Below are positions 1-8,561 of a stretch of 64,000 nt of DNA, piece by piece. The position numbers and the translations under genes were made by a program. Each line of letters starts with the position of its first letter. The stretch's first letter is position 1. The stretch comes from Rhodococcus sp. B50 (GTDB lineage: Bacteria > Actinomycetota > Actinomycetes > Mycobacteriales > Mycobacteriaceae). The stretch spans positions 558,001 through 622,000 of the forward strand of contig NZ_WPAG02000003.1 in the NCBI RefSeq assembly GCF_013602415.1, given 5' to 3'. A model generated the notes under the pieces. The model worked only from the letters and a program-made list of their open reading frames with translations, was not told the DNA's origin and did no database searches.

Positions 1-301
1 ACTTCGAACTCCTGCTCGTCAAGCACGCTTGCTAGTCAATTAACTTAATAATTCTACTGGATGATGGTGAGGTGTGTGCGAGTACTGATCGGAACGCCGG
101 TGCCGGCGGAGGACGCAGCGGGCGGGAATGGCGAGTTGAACACTCGGGTCGTCAAACTGTCCGAACTGCTCGGTATCCGGCGCAGAAGAGGACGAAATCT
201 GCCGAACCAGGCATGTCGTCGTTCGTCGGTCGGTTCTCTCGGGCGAGGATCTGACCGGTGTCGTGGTGCTACTGATATTTCGTACTTGCGCCGAGTGGCC
301 G
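1..301. other. No gene recognised
   Basis: I see no supported gene here. The short reading frames present have no recognisable domain or convincing ribosome binding site. The stretch lies beyond the 3' end of the minus-strand TetR gene, so it is probably intergenic or the edge of something outside the window. The first 60 bases are noticeably richer in A/T than the rest. Confidence 0.4.
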
Positions 302-964
302 TCAGCGACCTTCGGGGGAGTTCTCGGTGACTCTGGCGCGTAGGCCGTCGATGAGGGTCTCGATACCAAAGGTGTAGTAGTCGGCGCCGCGCAGCCCGGT
401 CAGGTGCGGCATCACTTGCGCGAGAGCAGGTGGTAGGTCGGTTGTATCGCGGGGGACTTCGGCCAGAGCGACTTGGTATCGACCGAAGAGATAGGTGTGG
501 ATCATGGCGTACGACAACAACACCTGCGGCTCTCGCAGTCCGGCGCTGAGCAGGATGGCCATGAAGGCGTCAACCAGTCGGCGATCGGAATGAAGCATGC
601 GCTGAAGCAGAAATCCGGCGATTCCGGGGTTTCGTCGCAACTGAGAATCGATGCCGTCGATCAGCATCCGTAACCGGCAGTCCCATGGCCCGGCGGACTC
701 GTCCGGGACTTGAACGTCGACCAGCGTGCGCTGGGCAACCAGATCGAGCAACTCCTGCTTGTCGGCGACGTACGAATACGCCGCCATCTGGGAGCGGCCG
801 AGCCGCTGGGAGAGCCGTCGCATCGAGAGCGCATCCAGCCCCTGCGACCTGATGATCTCGAGGGCAGCGTCGACGATCTGGTCTTCCGTCAACGAAGGCG
901 GACGACCCCGGGCTTTTCGAGACAGAGTTTCCGGATGGTCGTTCGAGCCCACGCCGGGGATCAT
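302..964 (-). CDS. TetR family transcriptional regulator
   Basis: Probable one-component repressor that binds an operator through an N-terminal helix-turn-helix and releases it on ligand binding. I chose the ATG at 964, giving 220 residues that begin MIPGVGSN; a longer frame would run into the upstream acyl-CoA dehydrogenase. The DNA-binding part lies near residues 20-65 (LTEDQIVDAALEII, then MRRLSQRLGRSQMAAYSYV). The C-terminal two thirds is the usual variable helical ligand domain. It sits 46 bp downstream of the acyl-CoA dehydrogenase on the same strand, so the two are likely co-transcribed. A perfect TTACA-G-TGTAA palindrome in the divergent promoter at 2415 is a plausible operator, by inference only. 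Confidence 0.85.
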   Translation of the reverse strand: MIPGVGSNDHPETLSRKARGRPPSLTEDQIVDAALEIIRSQGLDALSMRRLSQRLGRSQMAAYSYVADKQELLDLVAQRTLVDVQVPDESAGPWDCRLRMLIDGIDSQLRRNPGIAGFLLQRMLHSDRRLVDAFMAILLSAGLREPQVLLSYAMIHTYLFGRYQVALAEVPRDTTDLPPALAQVMPHLTGLRGADYYTFGIETLIDGLRARVTENSPEGR

Positions 965-1010
965 ACTCGTACGCCCGTCCGCGAGGTTCCCGGGGAAGCT
1001 GCCTGGTGGG

Positions 1011-2360
1011 TCACACTCCCAGCCGCTCCAGTAGCCGCTCGTGTGCCAGTGCGGGGCCGCCGAGGAGAAGGTCGGTGTAGCGTGCGCGGGCGGCAATGGC
1101 GCTGACGACGGTGTTGTCGAGATCGGCAGCCACCGAGGGGAGTCGCAGGATCACCTGACGGACGGCGTTGGAGCAGCCGATATGCGCCATCGCCGCGGCC
1201 ACGGAGGTAGCATTCGGGTCGTCTCCGCCCTGGAGCTTCACGGCGCGGTACCACAGGGCTGTCGAGCACGTCCGGAGCAATTCCAGTTCGGCCAGCTTGC
1301 GTGTGTATCCGCGCCAGGACTCGCTGTCCGTGGTTGCCGGCGGGACGTCCGACAGGCACTTCAGGGCTCGGTCCACGATGCCCATCTGCTCGGCTGCAAG
1401 CACAGTCGCCGCCCTGTCCACTGTGCGATTCATGATCAACCCTCCCGCGCCGTCGCGGCCGACCAGGGTGGCGGGCGTGTCGTCGAATCCGACCCGTGCA
1501 AGGGGGCGGGTCGGGTCGATGGAGTCGAGCGGCTCGATCGTGACGCCGGGGGCACCTCGTTCGACGAGGTACAGCGAGGGTCCGCCGATATTGCGGGCAA
1601 TCACGAAGAGGATGGCCGTGGTAGTGGCGCTAGGGACATACCACTTCTCGCCGGTAAGCCGCCAACCGCCGTCGACGGCCTTGGCTCGGGTCCGCACGAG
1701 TGCCGGATCCCAGGAACCCGTCTTTTCCGCCGCTGCCAATGTGGAGCGGTCTACGTCGATGCGGTGGTCGATCGGGGAGCCCGCGATGGTGTATGCCTGG
1801 GCACCGAGTCCTGCGGCCGCGAAATAGTCGTGGTCGGAGAGCGTGTAGCCGGCGGAGTAGCCCACCCGGGCCAGGTTCGCCGCTGATCCGCCGAACGCTT
1901 TTTCTTCCCACCTGTCCTCCGGCAGGATGGTCGACAGGGATTCGTTGCGCTCGATCACCTGGCCGGTGACATCGACGGCGAGGACGTCCAAAGCGCGAGA
2001 AGCATCGGCGGTCAGTGCGCCGGTTGCTTCCACGAGTGGCAGAAGCGATTCCCGGAAATCGTTGTCGGCATCGACGAGCAATCGCGGGCCGAGGACCTCG
2101 GCGACGAACTCGCCGGTGGCCGCGAGCACTCTGGACTCGGCTGCTTGCAGGACGGGGGCTGGGCAACCGACTTCGCCGAGTCTCAACTCGCGTACCGCAG
2201 TAAGTCCGGTGACCAATTCGCTGAGCGTGCGCCGTAGTGCTCGATCGTCCCAGGTCCACGTGGACCGCATCAACGCGGACAGGGTCTCTTCGTTGAGATT
2301 TTCCAGGTACTTGTCGCGCTGTTCGCGAGTAAGTGCCTTGCTACCGACTGTCGGTTCCAT
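1011..2360 (-). CDS. Acyl-CoA dehydrogenase-like protein with unusual N-terminus
   Basis: 449 residues. The middle and C-terminal parts match the acyl-CoA dehydrogenase family: a beta domain around residues 190-300 (GSWDPALVRTRA, GWRLTGEKWYV) and a helical C-terminal domain ending GPALAHERLLERLGV. Such enzymes use FAD to make an alpha,beta-double bond in acyl-CoAs. The first ~150 residues do not show the usual N-terminal helical signature, and the classical glutamate base is not obvious. It may therefore be a diverged, possibly heteromeric, subunit of the FadE26/FadE27 kind, or a non-canonical member. The family call is firm; catalysis is not proven. It diverges from the amidohydrolase gene. 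Confidence 0.75.
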   Translation of the reverse strand: MEPTVGSKALTREQRDKYLENLNEETLSALMRSTWTWDDRALRRTLSELVTGLTAVRELRLGEVGCPAPVLQAAESRVLAATGEFVAEVLGPRLLVDADNDFRESLLPLVEATGALTADASRALDVLAVDVTGQVIERNESLSTILPEDRWEEKAFGGSAANLARVGYSAGYTLSDHDYFAAAGLGAQAYTIAGSPIDHRIDVDRSTLAAAEKTGSWDPALVRTRAKAVDGGWRLTGEKWYVPSATTTAILFVIARNIGGPSLYLVERGAPGVTIEPLDSIDPTRPLARVGFDDTPATLVGRDGAGGLIMNRTVDRAATVLAAEQMGIVDRALKCLSDVPPATTDSESWRGYTRKLAELELLRTCSTALWYRAVKLQGGDDPNATSVAAAMAHIGCSNAVRQVILRLPSVAADLDNTVVSAIAARARYTDLLLGGPALAHERLLERLGV

Positions 2361-2414
2361 CGCGCCTCCCGGGCATCTCGTACGTTCTCCTCTTCACAGG
2401 ATGACGCAATTTCG

Positions 2415-2425
2415 TTACAGTGTAA
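2415..2425. promoter_or_regulatory. Palindrome in divergent promoter, candidate TetR operator
   Basis: TTACAGTGTAA is a perfect inverted repeat (TTACA, one central base, TGTAA). It lies in the 129-bp gap between the divergent acyl-CoA dehydrogenase (start 2360) and amidohydrolase (start 2490). Its place fits an operator controlling both directions, perhaps for the TetR encoded at 302-964. No footprint evidence exists here. Confidence 0.45.
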
Positions 2426-2489
2426 AGCATGTGGCGGGGCGAGGTTTGCGGCGATGCGCCACGATGTCATTCGATCCGAGGAGGAACTC

Positions 2490-3581
2490 ATGACCAAGGC
2501 GATTTCAACAGTTCAGGATCAGCAGGAAGAGGAGAAGATCTGGGCCAATTCCGGAGACTCCCACCTGATGGAGCCGGAGGATCTGTGGACCGCCCGGCTA
2601 TCCAAGCGTCTGGCGGACCGCGCGCCGCGCTCCGAGCGCGGTGAGAAGTACGAGATCGTCTATATCGACGGAATGCAGATCGACCGGCAGTTGAACGACT
2701 TCATGGATGCCATGCGTCCGCCGGGATTCAAGGACCTGAACATTCGTCTGCAGGATTTGGACCGGGAGGGCGTGCGCAACCAGCTTGCGTTTCCGTCCAT
2801 GGGCTTCTGGGTCAACAATATTCGTGATCCCGAACTGGAGGTCGCGGTCGCCCGTGCCTGGAACGACTGGGCGATGGAAGACATCATGGGCAAGCAGGAT
2901 CGGATCTTCGCCCCCGCCATCGTGCCTCTGCAGAAGGTGGAGGACGCGGTGGCCGAAGCCGAGCGCGCTGCCGAGATGGGGTTCCGAGCCCTTTATTTCC
3001 CGTGTGGGATCGATGACGACCGGGCGTGGGGCCTCGACATCTGGGAGCCATTGTGGACCGCGGCGGAGGAACTGAAGCTTCCGCTGTGCTGGCACATCGG
3101 TACCGGTGCGGCCAACGTCGTCTACCGTGGCCCGGGAGGCGCGGTGGTCAATTACATGGAGACCACCTACCCGGGAATGCGGGTGATCACGCATCTGGTG
3201 GCGGGCGGTGCACTGGATCGGCACCCTGATCTGAAGGTTCTCGTGGCAGAAGGTGGCGCCGGCTGGGTGCCTGCCATCGGGGACCGGATGGACGAGGGTT
3301 ACCGCCAGCACGGAATGTTCGTGCGACCGAGGCTTTCGCGACTGCCCAGCGAGATCATCCGCCAGCAGGTGTACGCCTCTTTCCAGCACGACATCAGCGC
3401 AGTGCAGGTCATCGAGGACACGAACTACAACAATGTGCTGTGGGGGGATGACTACCCGCACCTCGAGGGTACCTATGGACACACCCAGGAGACGTTGCGC
3501 ACCGTCTTCGACGGCGTCGACACGAAGATTCGGGACCGGGTGCTGCACGGTGCCTTCGAAGAGCTCTTCCCGTCAGTCTGA
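2490..3581 (+). CDS. Amidohydrolase family protein (amidohydrolase_2 type)
   Basis: 363 residues from the ATG at 2490, chosen because GAGGAGG lies just upstream at the right spacing; an in-frame ATG at 2454 lacks this. It is a metal-dependent TIM-barrel hydrolase or decarboxylase of the PF04909 group. The N-terminal DSHLMEP replaces the usual D-x-H metal site. Later metal or catalytic segments are LCWHIGTG, ITHLVAGGALDRHPDL and a C-terminal WGDDYPH. In actinomycete degradation clusters this family often hydrolyses or decarboxylates ring-derived intermediates; the substrate here is unknown. It is followed by a strong terminator hairpin and then a thioesterase. Confidence 0.85.
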   Translation: MTKAISTVQDQQEEEKIWANSGDSHLMEPEDLWTARLSKRLADRAPRSERGEKYEIVYIDGMQIDRQLNDFMDAMRPPGFKDLNIRLQDLDREGVRNQLAFPSMGFWVNNIRDPELEVAVARAWNDWAMEDIMGKQDRIFAPAIVPLQKVEDAVAEAERAAEMGFRALYFPCGIDDDRAWGLDIWEPLWTAAEELKLPLCWHIGTGAANVVYRGPGGAVVNYMETTYPGMRVITHLVAGGALDRHPDLKVLVAEGGAGWVPAIGDRMDEGYRQHGMFVRPRLSRLPSEIIRQQVYASFQHDISAVQVIEDTNYNNVLWGDDYPHLEGTYGHTQETLRTVFDGVDTKIRDRVLHGAFEELFPSV

Positions 3582-3587
3582 GGCGAA

Positions 3588-3631
3588 CATCAACACCGCG
3601 GGCGCCTTCCCCGGCGCCCGCGGTGTTGATG
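3588..3631 (+). terminator. Intrinsic terminator hairpin
   Basis: A perfect 19-bp stem (arms 3588-3606 and 3613-3631) with a 6-base loop begins 6 bp after the amidohydrolase stop. There is no clear U-tract, as is common in high-GC actinomycetes. It probably ends the amidohydrolase transcript. Confidence 0.8.
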
Positions 3632-3707
3632 TCGTGCGTAGTGCACATTCCCATCTATTCTCATAGATCCGGCTGGAGTCCGGACCTCTCCGCCGAAAGG
3701 ATCTTCA

Positions 3708-4256
3708 ATGACCGACACCGGACACGACGACCTCGCTCAGGACGCGGTTCCCACTGCGGCGGTCAGTGCCGACCCGTCATCGCCGCTGTACGCCCCCGAA
3801 TCACCGGAGGGCATGCGGTTGTGTCACGGGTGCCGGCGGTTGAACCGATGTCGCTTGGGCATCGAAAACGAGCGCCTCGACGATGATGGCGTGGTGGTGA
3901 GCCGAGTGGTGTGCGGTCCTGAGGAAGAAGGCGGCCCCCAGGTGGCCCACGGGGGCTGGACGGCGGGCGTGATGGACGAACTGGTCGGCCATACGCTGAT
4001 GATGAACAACGAGTTCGGCGTTACCGGAACGCTCATTGTCAAGTTTGTACGACCGGTACCGATCGAATGGGCGCTGATCGGTCGCGCCTGGATCGTTGGA
4101 CGAGAGAAGCGCAAGGTGTTCGTCCGGGCAACGCTCGAGTTGGAGACCTCCGGGGCGATAGTCGCCGAGGCAGATGCAGTAATGATCAAGCGACCCGAGA
4201 CGCATTTCGAATTACACTATGCATGGCTGGAAGGCCAGCGCAGCTCGTCCATCTAG
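3708..4256 (+). CDS. PaaI-type hotdog-fold thioesterase
   Basis: 182 residues, ATG preceded by AAAGGA. The central region GPQVAHGGWTAGVMDELVGHT (residues 80-100) is the hotdog signature with HGG, and GTLIVKFVRPVPI is the second strand block typical of PaaI/acyl-CoA thioesterases. These enzymes hydrolyse stalled acyl-CoA esters to free CoA. The N-terminal section carries the cysteines of CHGCRRLNRC, like the Cys pair that precedes the fold in many actinobacterial members, possibly a metal site. It lies between the amidohydrolase terminator and ligase cassette 1. A role in recycling CoA from products of the neighbouring ligase is inference. Confidence 0.85.
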   Translation: MTDTGHDDLAQDAVPTAAVSADPSSPLYAPESPEGMRLCHGCRRLNRCRLGIENERLDDDGVVVSRVVCGPEEEGGPQVAHGGWTAGVMDELVGHTLMMNNEFGVTGTLIVKFVRPVPIEWALIGRAWIVGREKRKVFVRATLELETSGAIVAEADAVMIKRPETHFELHYAWLEGQRSSSI

Positions 4257-4581
4257 AGCGCGACGTTCCGCGCCGCTTCCGTTCGAACTGTTCGCATTCG
4301 GTCACGGCAATCGAAGATCGGTGTCGACCTACCTTATAGAAGCGTCGCCTTGCCGGTCTGTAGGCGCTCGAGTGTCGGACTCGCATCCGACCGCGGTGCA
4401 GATTCCGCACGCGCCGGGTGACGGTTGCCGTCGACTCGACCGGCAACAGTCGGCTCACTCGATGCGTGAGGATGATCCGGCAGGGCTGCGCGTCCGGAAG
4501 AACCTGCGGGCGACGGAGTCGGTGCCGGGTACTCCTGCGCCGCCCTGTGCATGCACTCCCGCCGGCAGTCTTTGACGACCT

Positions 4582-4601
4582 GGAACAACGTTCCTTGTTC
4601 C
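4582..4601. promoter_or_regulatory. Inverted repeat upstream of ligase cassette 1
   Basis: GGAACAA, six bases, TTGTTCC: perfect 7-bp arms. The left part also reads GGAAC-N3-GTTCC, the same pattern as the palindrome at 24168 upstream of cassette 2. A repressor or activator site is likely from position and symmetry; the protein that binds is unknown. Confidence 0.5.
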
Positions 4602-4607
4602 GGTATA

Positions 4608-4639
4608 TACAGGTAGATATTTATGCCGATAGACTGTGC
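4608..4639 (+). promoter_or_regulatory. Promoter-like AT-rich motif of cassette 1
   Basis: An AT-rich block starting TACAGGTAGATAT in a GC-rich background. It is matched upstream of cassette 3 at 37724 with the shared frame TA-AGGTAGAT-TTTAT-C-GATA. It lies 75-106 bp before the GTG start of the ligase and probably contains the promoter and/or an operator. Confidence 0.5.
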
Positions 4640-4713
4640 TGCAGATCATACGGATCATTCGGTGTGTCCCTTACTACACCGACTTTGTTCTGACCTCGGC
4701 GATGGAGGAGACC

Positions 4714-6057
4714 GTGACAATCACCGGGCGGGAAGACCCCCGCGAGAAGCTCGACGGCGAGCTCTGCGACTTCTTGGAACCAGAAGTAGAGACCGCCCCC
4801 CGGGAGGTCATCGAAGCCAGTCAAGAGGCCGCAGTGCTGGAGCTGGTCCGGTTCGCATGGGACAACTCCCCGCTTTATCGCGAGCACTGGAGCGCGGCGG
4901 GGATTTCACCCGATGACATTCGTACCCTCGCGGACTTCACCACCAAGATTCCAACCCTTACCAAGGCTGATATCCAGGCCTACCGGGCACGCACCGGCGA
5001 CCCTTACGGCGGCTTGCTGTGCGTGGATTCGAAGGATCTGACCTCGGTGACCACGACGTCGGGTACCACCTCAGCACCCGAATTGCTGCCGGAGATCTGG
5101 AGTGATGCTCCGCCGTTGGCTGCTGCCAGCACCCGTGATCTCTATGCGCACGGACTACGCCCGGGCGACAGGGTGATCGTTCCAGTAGGCACGTTCCGCA
5201 ATTATTGGGACGATTTCTACACAACCCTCGGGTTGACACCGGTGTTCGTAGACAGCTGGCTAGGGCAGGGGGAGTCCCTGCTGCGCGCGATCTGCGAGCA
5301 CAAGGTGGCCTACATGCAGGTGCATCTGCCGGCGATCATGGAGTTCGAGAAGCTCGAGGAGAAGTACGACCTGCGGGAAGCATTCGCCTCGATCAAATTC
5401 TGCGCCTTCGCCGGACAGCCCATGGGCGAGGCGCTCAAGCGCAAGGTCACCGAGGACTGGGGTGTCCGGATCGTCGCCTACACCAGTGCGGGAGATACCG
5501 GGACCGCGTGGGAAGGGCCGGAGCTCGACGGTTTCCAGCTGTGGGAGGACACGATGCTCCCCGAGGTGCTTGATACGGTTACCGACCAACCGGTCGGCGA
5601 CATGGAGGTCGGCGAGTTGATCGCCACCGACCTCGACAACCGGGCCGCCCCCTACATCAGGTTCCGATCCGGTGATCTGGTGAAGGTCACCCGCCGTCCC
5701 TCGCCGAGCGGGCGGACGCACGCCCGCATGTGGTTCTCCGGTCGGCGAGGCGACGAAGCTGTGATCGACGGCAAGGCCATCGTGGTCGGTGACGTATGGC
5801 GTCTGGTGGAGTCGCTGCCGGAGCTGTCGGACGGCATGTTCCAGATCATTCGGACGGAAGCGCCGATGACGCGGCTTCGGCTGCGAGTCGGTTACGCACC
5901 CGAACGCACGTCGGATGTGGTCGATCTCGAGCGTCGATTGACCGGCCTTCTCGAGGCAAAGCTGGGTGTCGGTGTCGACCTTGCCCTGCTCACCCTCGAA
6001 GACATCCTGCAGTACAGCTCGAGCGTCGCCAAGTTCCCGAGGATGGTGAAGAAATGA
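4714..6057 (+). CDS. PaaK-like adenylate-forming acyl-CoA ligase, cassette 1
   Basis: 447 residues from GTG 4714, chosen because GGAGGAG precedes it and the cassette 3 paralogue starts at the matching place. It belongs to the phenylacetate-CoA ligase branch of ANL enzymes: carboxylate plus ATP gives acyl-AMP, then acyl-CoA. Visible motifs are the N-terminal PaaK segment (residues 20-90), a Thr/Ser-rich P-loop TTTSGTTSAPE (113-123), an A5-like YTSAGDTGTAWE (256-267), A7-like YIRFRSGDL (314-322) and a C-terminal SSSVAKFP with the candidate catalytic Lys 440. It lacks the CxCG zinc-like pair seen in cassette 2. Its stop overlaps the partner start (ATGA). Against cassette 3, 73 of 86 residues from FLEPE onward are identical by eye. 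The substrate is unknown. Confidence 0.85.
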   Translation: MTITGREDPREKLDGELCDFLEPEVETAPREVIEASQEAAVLELVRFAWDNSPLYREHWSAAGISPDDIRTLADFTTKIPTLTKADIQAYRARTGDPYGGLLCVDSKDLTSVTTTSGTTSAPELLPEIWSDAPPLAAASTRDLYAHGLRPGDRVIVPVGTFRNYWDDFYTTLGLTPVFVDSWLGQGESLLRAICEHKVAYMQVHLPAIMEFEKLEEKYDLREAFASIKFCAFAGQPMGEALKRKVTEDWGVRIVAYTSAGDTGTAWEGPELDGFQLWEDTMLPEVLDTVTDQPVGDMEVGELIATDLDNRAAPYIRFRSGDLVKVTRRPSPSGRTHARMWFSGRRGDEAVIDGKAIVVGDVWRLVESLPELSDGMFQIIRTEAPMTRLRLRVGYAPERTSDVVDLERRLTGLLEAKLGVGVDLALLTLEDILQYSSSVAKFPRMVKK

Positions 6058-6743
6058 CACGTCAGACCATGCTGGACGCCGCACGGCGTCTGCCCCGGTC
6101 TCCGATCTACGGAATCGGTGTGCTCCCTTCCGGCGACGGTTTCGTCGACTACGAAATCGGCTGGGAGGATCTCGAACGCGACGTTGCGTGGGCACACGAG
6201 CAGCTGGTCGCCGCCGGCGTCACCGAACGCGACCACGTATTGATCACCACCCCCAACCATGAGAACCCGTGGCTGAGTCCGGTGGTACGAGCTCTGCGTC
6301 TGATCGGCGCGACTTACACCCCGGCCGAGACCTACAACTGGGACGTCACCCGGTTCTTGTCGGTGCTAGAGCGCCTGCCGATCACGGTCGTCATCGGACT
6401 GGGCGGCGATACACTCGATTCGATCAGAGCGCAACAACCCGACCTGACCGCAGTGTTCGACAAAGTGCGCCTCATCTGGGCCCGCCCGGAAGCACACGCC
6501 GAACTGGTTGCCGCGAACGTCGACGCACTTCTCCTGGCTTTGGTGGGTCCGGCACTGGGTCTCGCAACACCGGACGCTCCGGGCATCCTGCGAATCAACG
6601 GTGCCGAGTGGACCGTCCAGGAAACCGATGGCGGGTTGCTCGTGTCGGCAACCGCGGCGCGACGGGCACGGATCGCCAATTTCCCGGCAGGACTGTCCGG
6701 CCGACTGGCTCGGGACGGCGATACGATCCTCCTCGAGCCCTGA
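6054..6743 (+). CDS. 229-residue pseudo-ligase partner, cassette 1
   Basis: Translationally coupled to the ligase (ATGA). Residues 37-92 (WEDLERDVAWAHEQL, HVLITTPNHENPW, LIGATYTPAE) look like the A1/A2 part of an AMP-forming ligase N-domain. Residues 165-215 (VGPALGL, INGAEWTV, then a hydrophobic strand pattern) resemble the A5-A7 region of PaaK proteins. There is no Gly/Ser/Thr P-loop and no C-terminal lysine domain, so it should not bind ATP in the standard way. I infer a non-catalytic subunit of a two-component ligase. Length is 229 residues, as in cassettes 2 and 4. I know of no named family. Confidence 0.7.
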   Translation: MTRQTMLDAARRLPRSPIYGIGVLPSGDGFVDYEIGWEDLERDVAWAHEQLVAAGVTERDHVLITTPNHENPWLSPVVRALRLIGATYTPAETYNWDVTRFLSVLERLPITVVIGLGGDTLDSIRAQQPDLTAVFDKVRLIWARPEAHAELVAANVDALLLALVGPALGLATPDAPGILRINGAEWTVQETDGGLLVSATAARRARIANFPAGLSGRLARDGDTILLEP

Positions 6744-6749
6744 TTGCCA

Positions 6750-6783
6750 GAGCGCCCACCCCGTCACCGTGGGGTGGGCGCTC
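6750..6783 (+). terminator. Terminator hairpin after cassette 1 partner
   Basis: Perfect 13-bp arms (6750-6762, 6771-6783) with an 8-base loop, 6 bp after the partner stop, then a short T-containing run. It sits before the Pat-like remnant, so the remnant would be reached only by read-through or anti-termination. Confidence 0.75.
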
Positions 6784-6810
6784 GTATTCCTCCGACCGGG
6801 AGGTGGCCGT

Positions 6811-6908
6811 GTGACGCGTGCCGAACACAACTCCGACGACGGCACCCCCGGATTGCTCAGATACGGCCGTTCGGTGCTCGTACGCCGACTGACGCCGGAC
6901 GATCTTGA
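6811..6908 (+). pseudogene. 5' remnant of Pat-like acyltransferase, cut by IS insertion
   Basis: GTG at 6811 begins a frame matching the first 33 codons of the intact gene at 39871 (shared GTPGLL, GRSVLVRRLTP, DLE). Homology stops near 6908, where IS-derived sequence begins; the frame then runs 11 more codons to a stop. The rest of the gene is not in this window. The remnant shows that locus 1 once had the same ligase, partner and Pat order as locus 3. Confidence 0.8.
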
Positions 6909-6925
6909 AGGGTGGGGTAGCCCCG

Positions 6926-7331
6926 GGTGGTGGACACGCTGACACTGGCCCTTGGGAGCCGCGGTAGCCTCACCCCACAAGGCTTTGCGTGCAGCGGCTT
7001 CCGCGTCGAGTGCGTCGTCCTTGCCGACACGGGCACGGGTGTGGGCGTGTGGGGTGTTCACTTCCACGACCGGCACCTGGTGTGCGGTGAGGAAGCACGT
7101 CAGCGCGGCCGGGTAGGTGCCGGTCGACTCGATTCCGATCAGGTGGATGCGCCCGAAGGCTGCGAGCCAGGTGAGCAAGGCGTGGTAGCCGCCGGACATG
7201 GCGGGGAACTGGTGGTCGGCGATGCGGTGTCCGTGGGGGTCGGGCACGACGACATGGTGGGTGTCGGCGTGCGAGTCCACTCCGGCGACGATCATCTCTG
7301 ATGCTTGCGGGTACTCGAGGGTGACGCTCAT
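6926..7331 (-). pseudogene. IS110-family transposase, N-terminal fragment
   Basis: ATG at 7331 starts a DEDD transposase N-terminus: VAGVDSHADTH carries the first Asp, GIESTGTY the Glu and VGKDDALDAEAA the Asp pair. The protein then loses homology near 6926 and runs into the boundary with the Pat-like remnant. The C-terminal Ser domain is missing, so it is inactive. Its start overlaps the IS481 stop by ATGA, a junction made by insertion rather than an operon. Confidence 0.75.
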
Positions 7332-8300
7332 GATGGAGGTGTCTCCTCACCTTTGTATGAGGCCATGACGTTGGTGACACCGGTCCGGAGTTTGCTCGCG
7401 GGCGGCCGATTACCGACGGCAGTATGCGGACGATGATAGTTGTAGTGCACATTCCACACCTGTAGCGCCTGGACGCGTTGCCGTTCACTGACCCAGACGC
7501 GGGCGTAGTGGAACTCCTCGGCCAGAATCGAAGTTGTAGCGCTCGACCTTCCCGTTGTGGCGAGGCGTATACGGGGTGATCCGCTGATGCCGGCCACCGT
7601 GGAGCACTTTCGCGAAGTCCTTCGCGCGGTAGCAGGACCCGTTGTCGGTGACCACCCGGTGGATGTGCACGATGCCGTGGGCGGCGAAGAACACCCGCGC
7701 ACGGTGCATGAACCCGATTGCCGTGGCGGCTTTCTCGTCGGCCAGGGCCTCGGTGTAGGCGAGACGGGAGAACCCGTCGACCGCCGAATGCAGGTAGACG
7801 TAGCCGGCGCGGGCACCGGTGGTCTGGGCGCGCTCGACCTTCTTGGCCTGCTCCGAGCCCTTGCCGTGGACCCGCCAGCCACCGCCGTCGGGAATCCGGC
7901 CGACTTTTTTGATGTCGACGTGCACCATGTGGCCGGGCCAGCGGGCGATGATCCGGCGTGGCTGGCGGTTGTTCTCGCCGTTCGGGTCGAGGAACCTGCG
8001 CCGGTTCAGCCCGAGGTGAGCGAGGTGCCGGCTGACGGTGCGCACCGAGATGCTGATGCCGTCGGCGGCGAGCTCGTGCGCGATCCGAGCTGCGGACCAC
8101 TTGTGGTTCCGGCGCGGTAGCGGGCCATCCATTTGCTGGCGCAGGCCCGGGAAATCCCCATCTCGGCGGCGACATGGGAGAGCGGGCGGGTCTGGCACCG
8201 CTGCACGAGACGGCGGCGACCTTCGACGGACAGCGGGGCGCCTGCGGTGGAGCACGGACGGGTTCTTTCGTTCGGCGGATGAGTTGGTGGTACTTCCCAT
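7328..8300 (-). pseudogene. IS481-family transposase with frameshifts
   Basis: DDE integrase-type transposase spread over three frames. The helix-turn-helix part (PLSHVAAEMGISRACASKW) is in one frame near 8140-8200. The core (MVHVDIKKVGRI, VVTDNGSCYRAKDF, HNGKVERYN) is in a second frame. The tail (ILAEEFHYARVW, YHRPHTAVG) is in a third after an extra base near 7530. At least two indels make it non-functional. The terminal inverted repeats could not be placed. Confidence 0.75.
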
Positions 8301-8561
8301 CCTGCCGTCGGAAGACCCGTCCGCCTTCGTCAGCCCCCGTGCTGGTGTCTACAACGTCATGACCCGCGACAGCTAACCGGCCCGGATCCACCAGGTTCGA
8401 GCCGGAGGCTCTCTTGAGGGGCGTTCAGCCGCTGGTTCCTCACGTACGCCTTCCCGTCTTGCTAGCCGAGCCCACGCCATCTGGCAGTGCTGACGCGTCT
8501 CGTCGTTGTCAGGGCTGCTTCCACCCGCACCCCCGTCCCGGGGATCAGGCTGCCCTCAGCT

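Larger units (their letters stand above)
4257..4713. other. Non-coding leader of ligase cassette 1
   Basis: 457 bp with no convincing gene. The left half is ordinary GC-rich sequence with no recognised content. The right half holds the palindrome at 4582-4601 and an AT-rich promoter-like block at 4608-4639, both described separately. The long leader suggests that cassette 1 has its own regulated promoter. Confidence 0.55.

Noticed and set aside
4257..4713. Riboswitch or small RNA in the cassette 1 leader
   Set aside because: No known conserved structure was seen; only a palindrome and a promoter-like block are supported.
6811..6942. Possible small gene in place of the Pat remnant
   Set aside because: All matching codons belong to the Pat-like start; the rest is IS-derived sequence.
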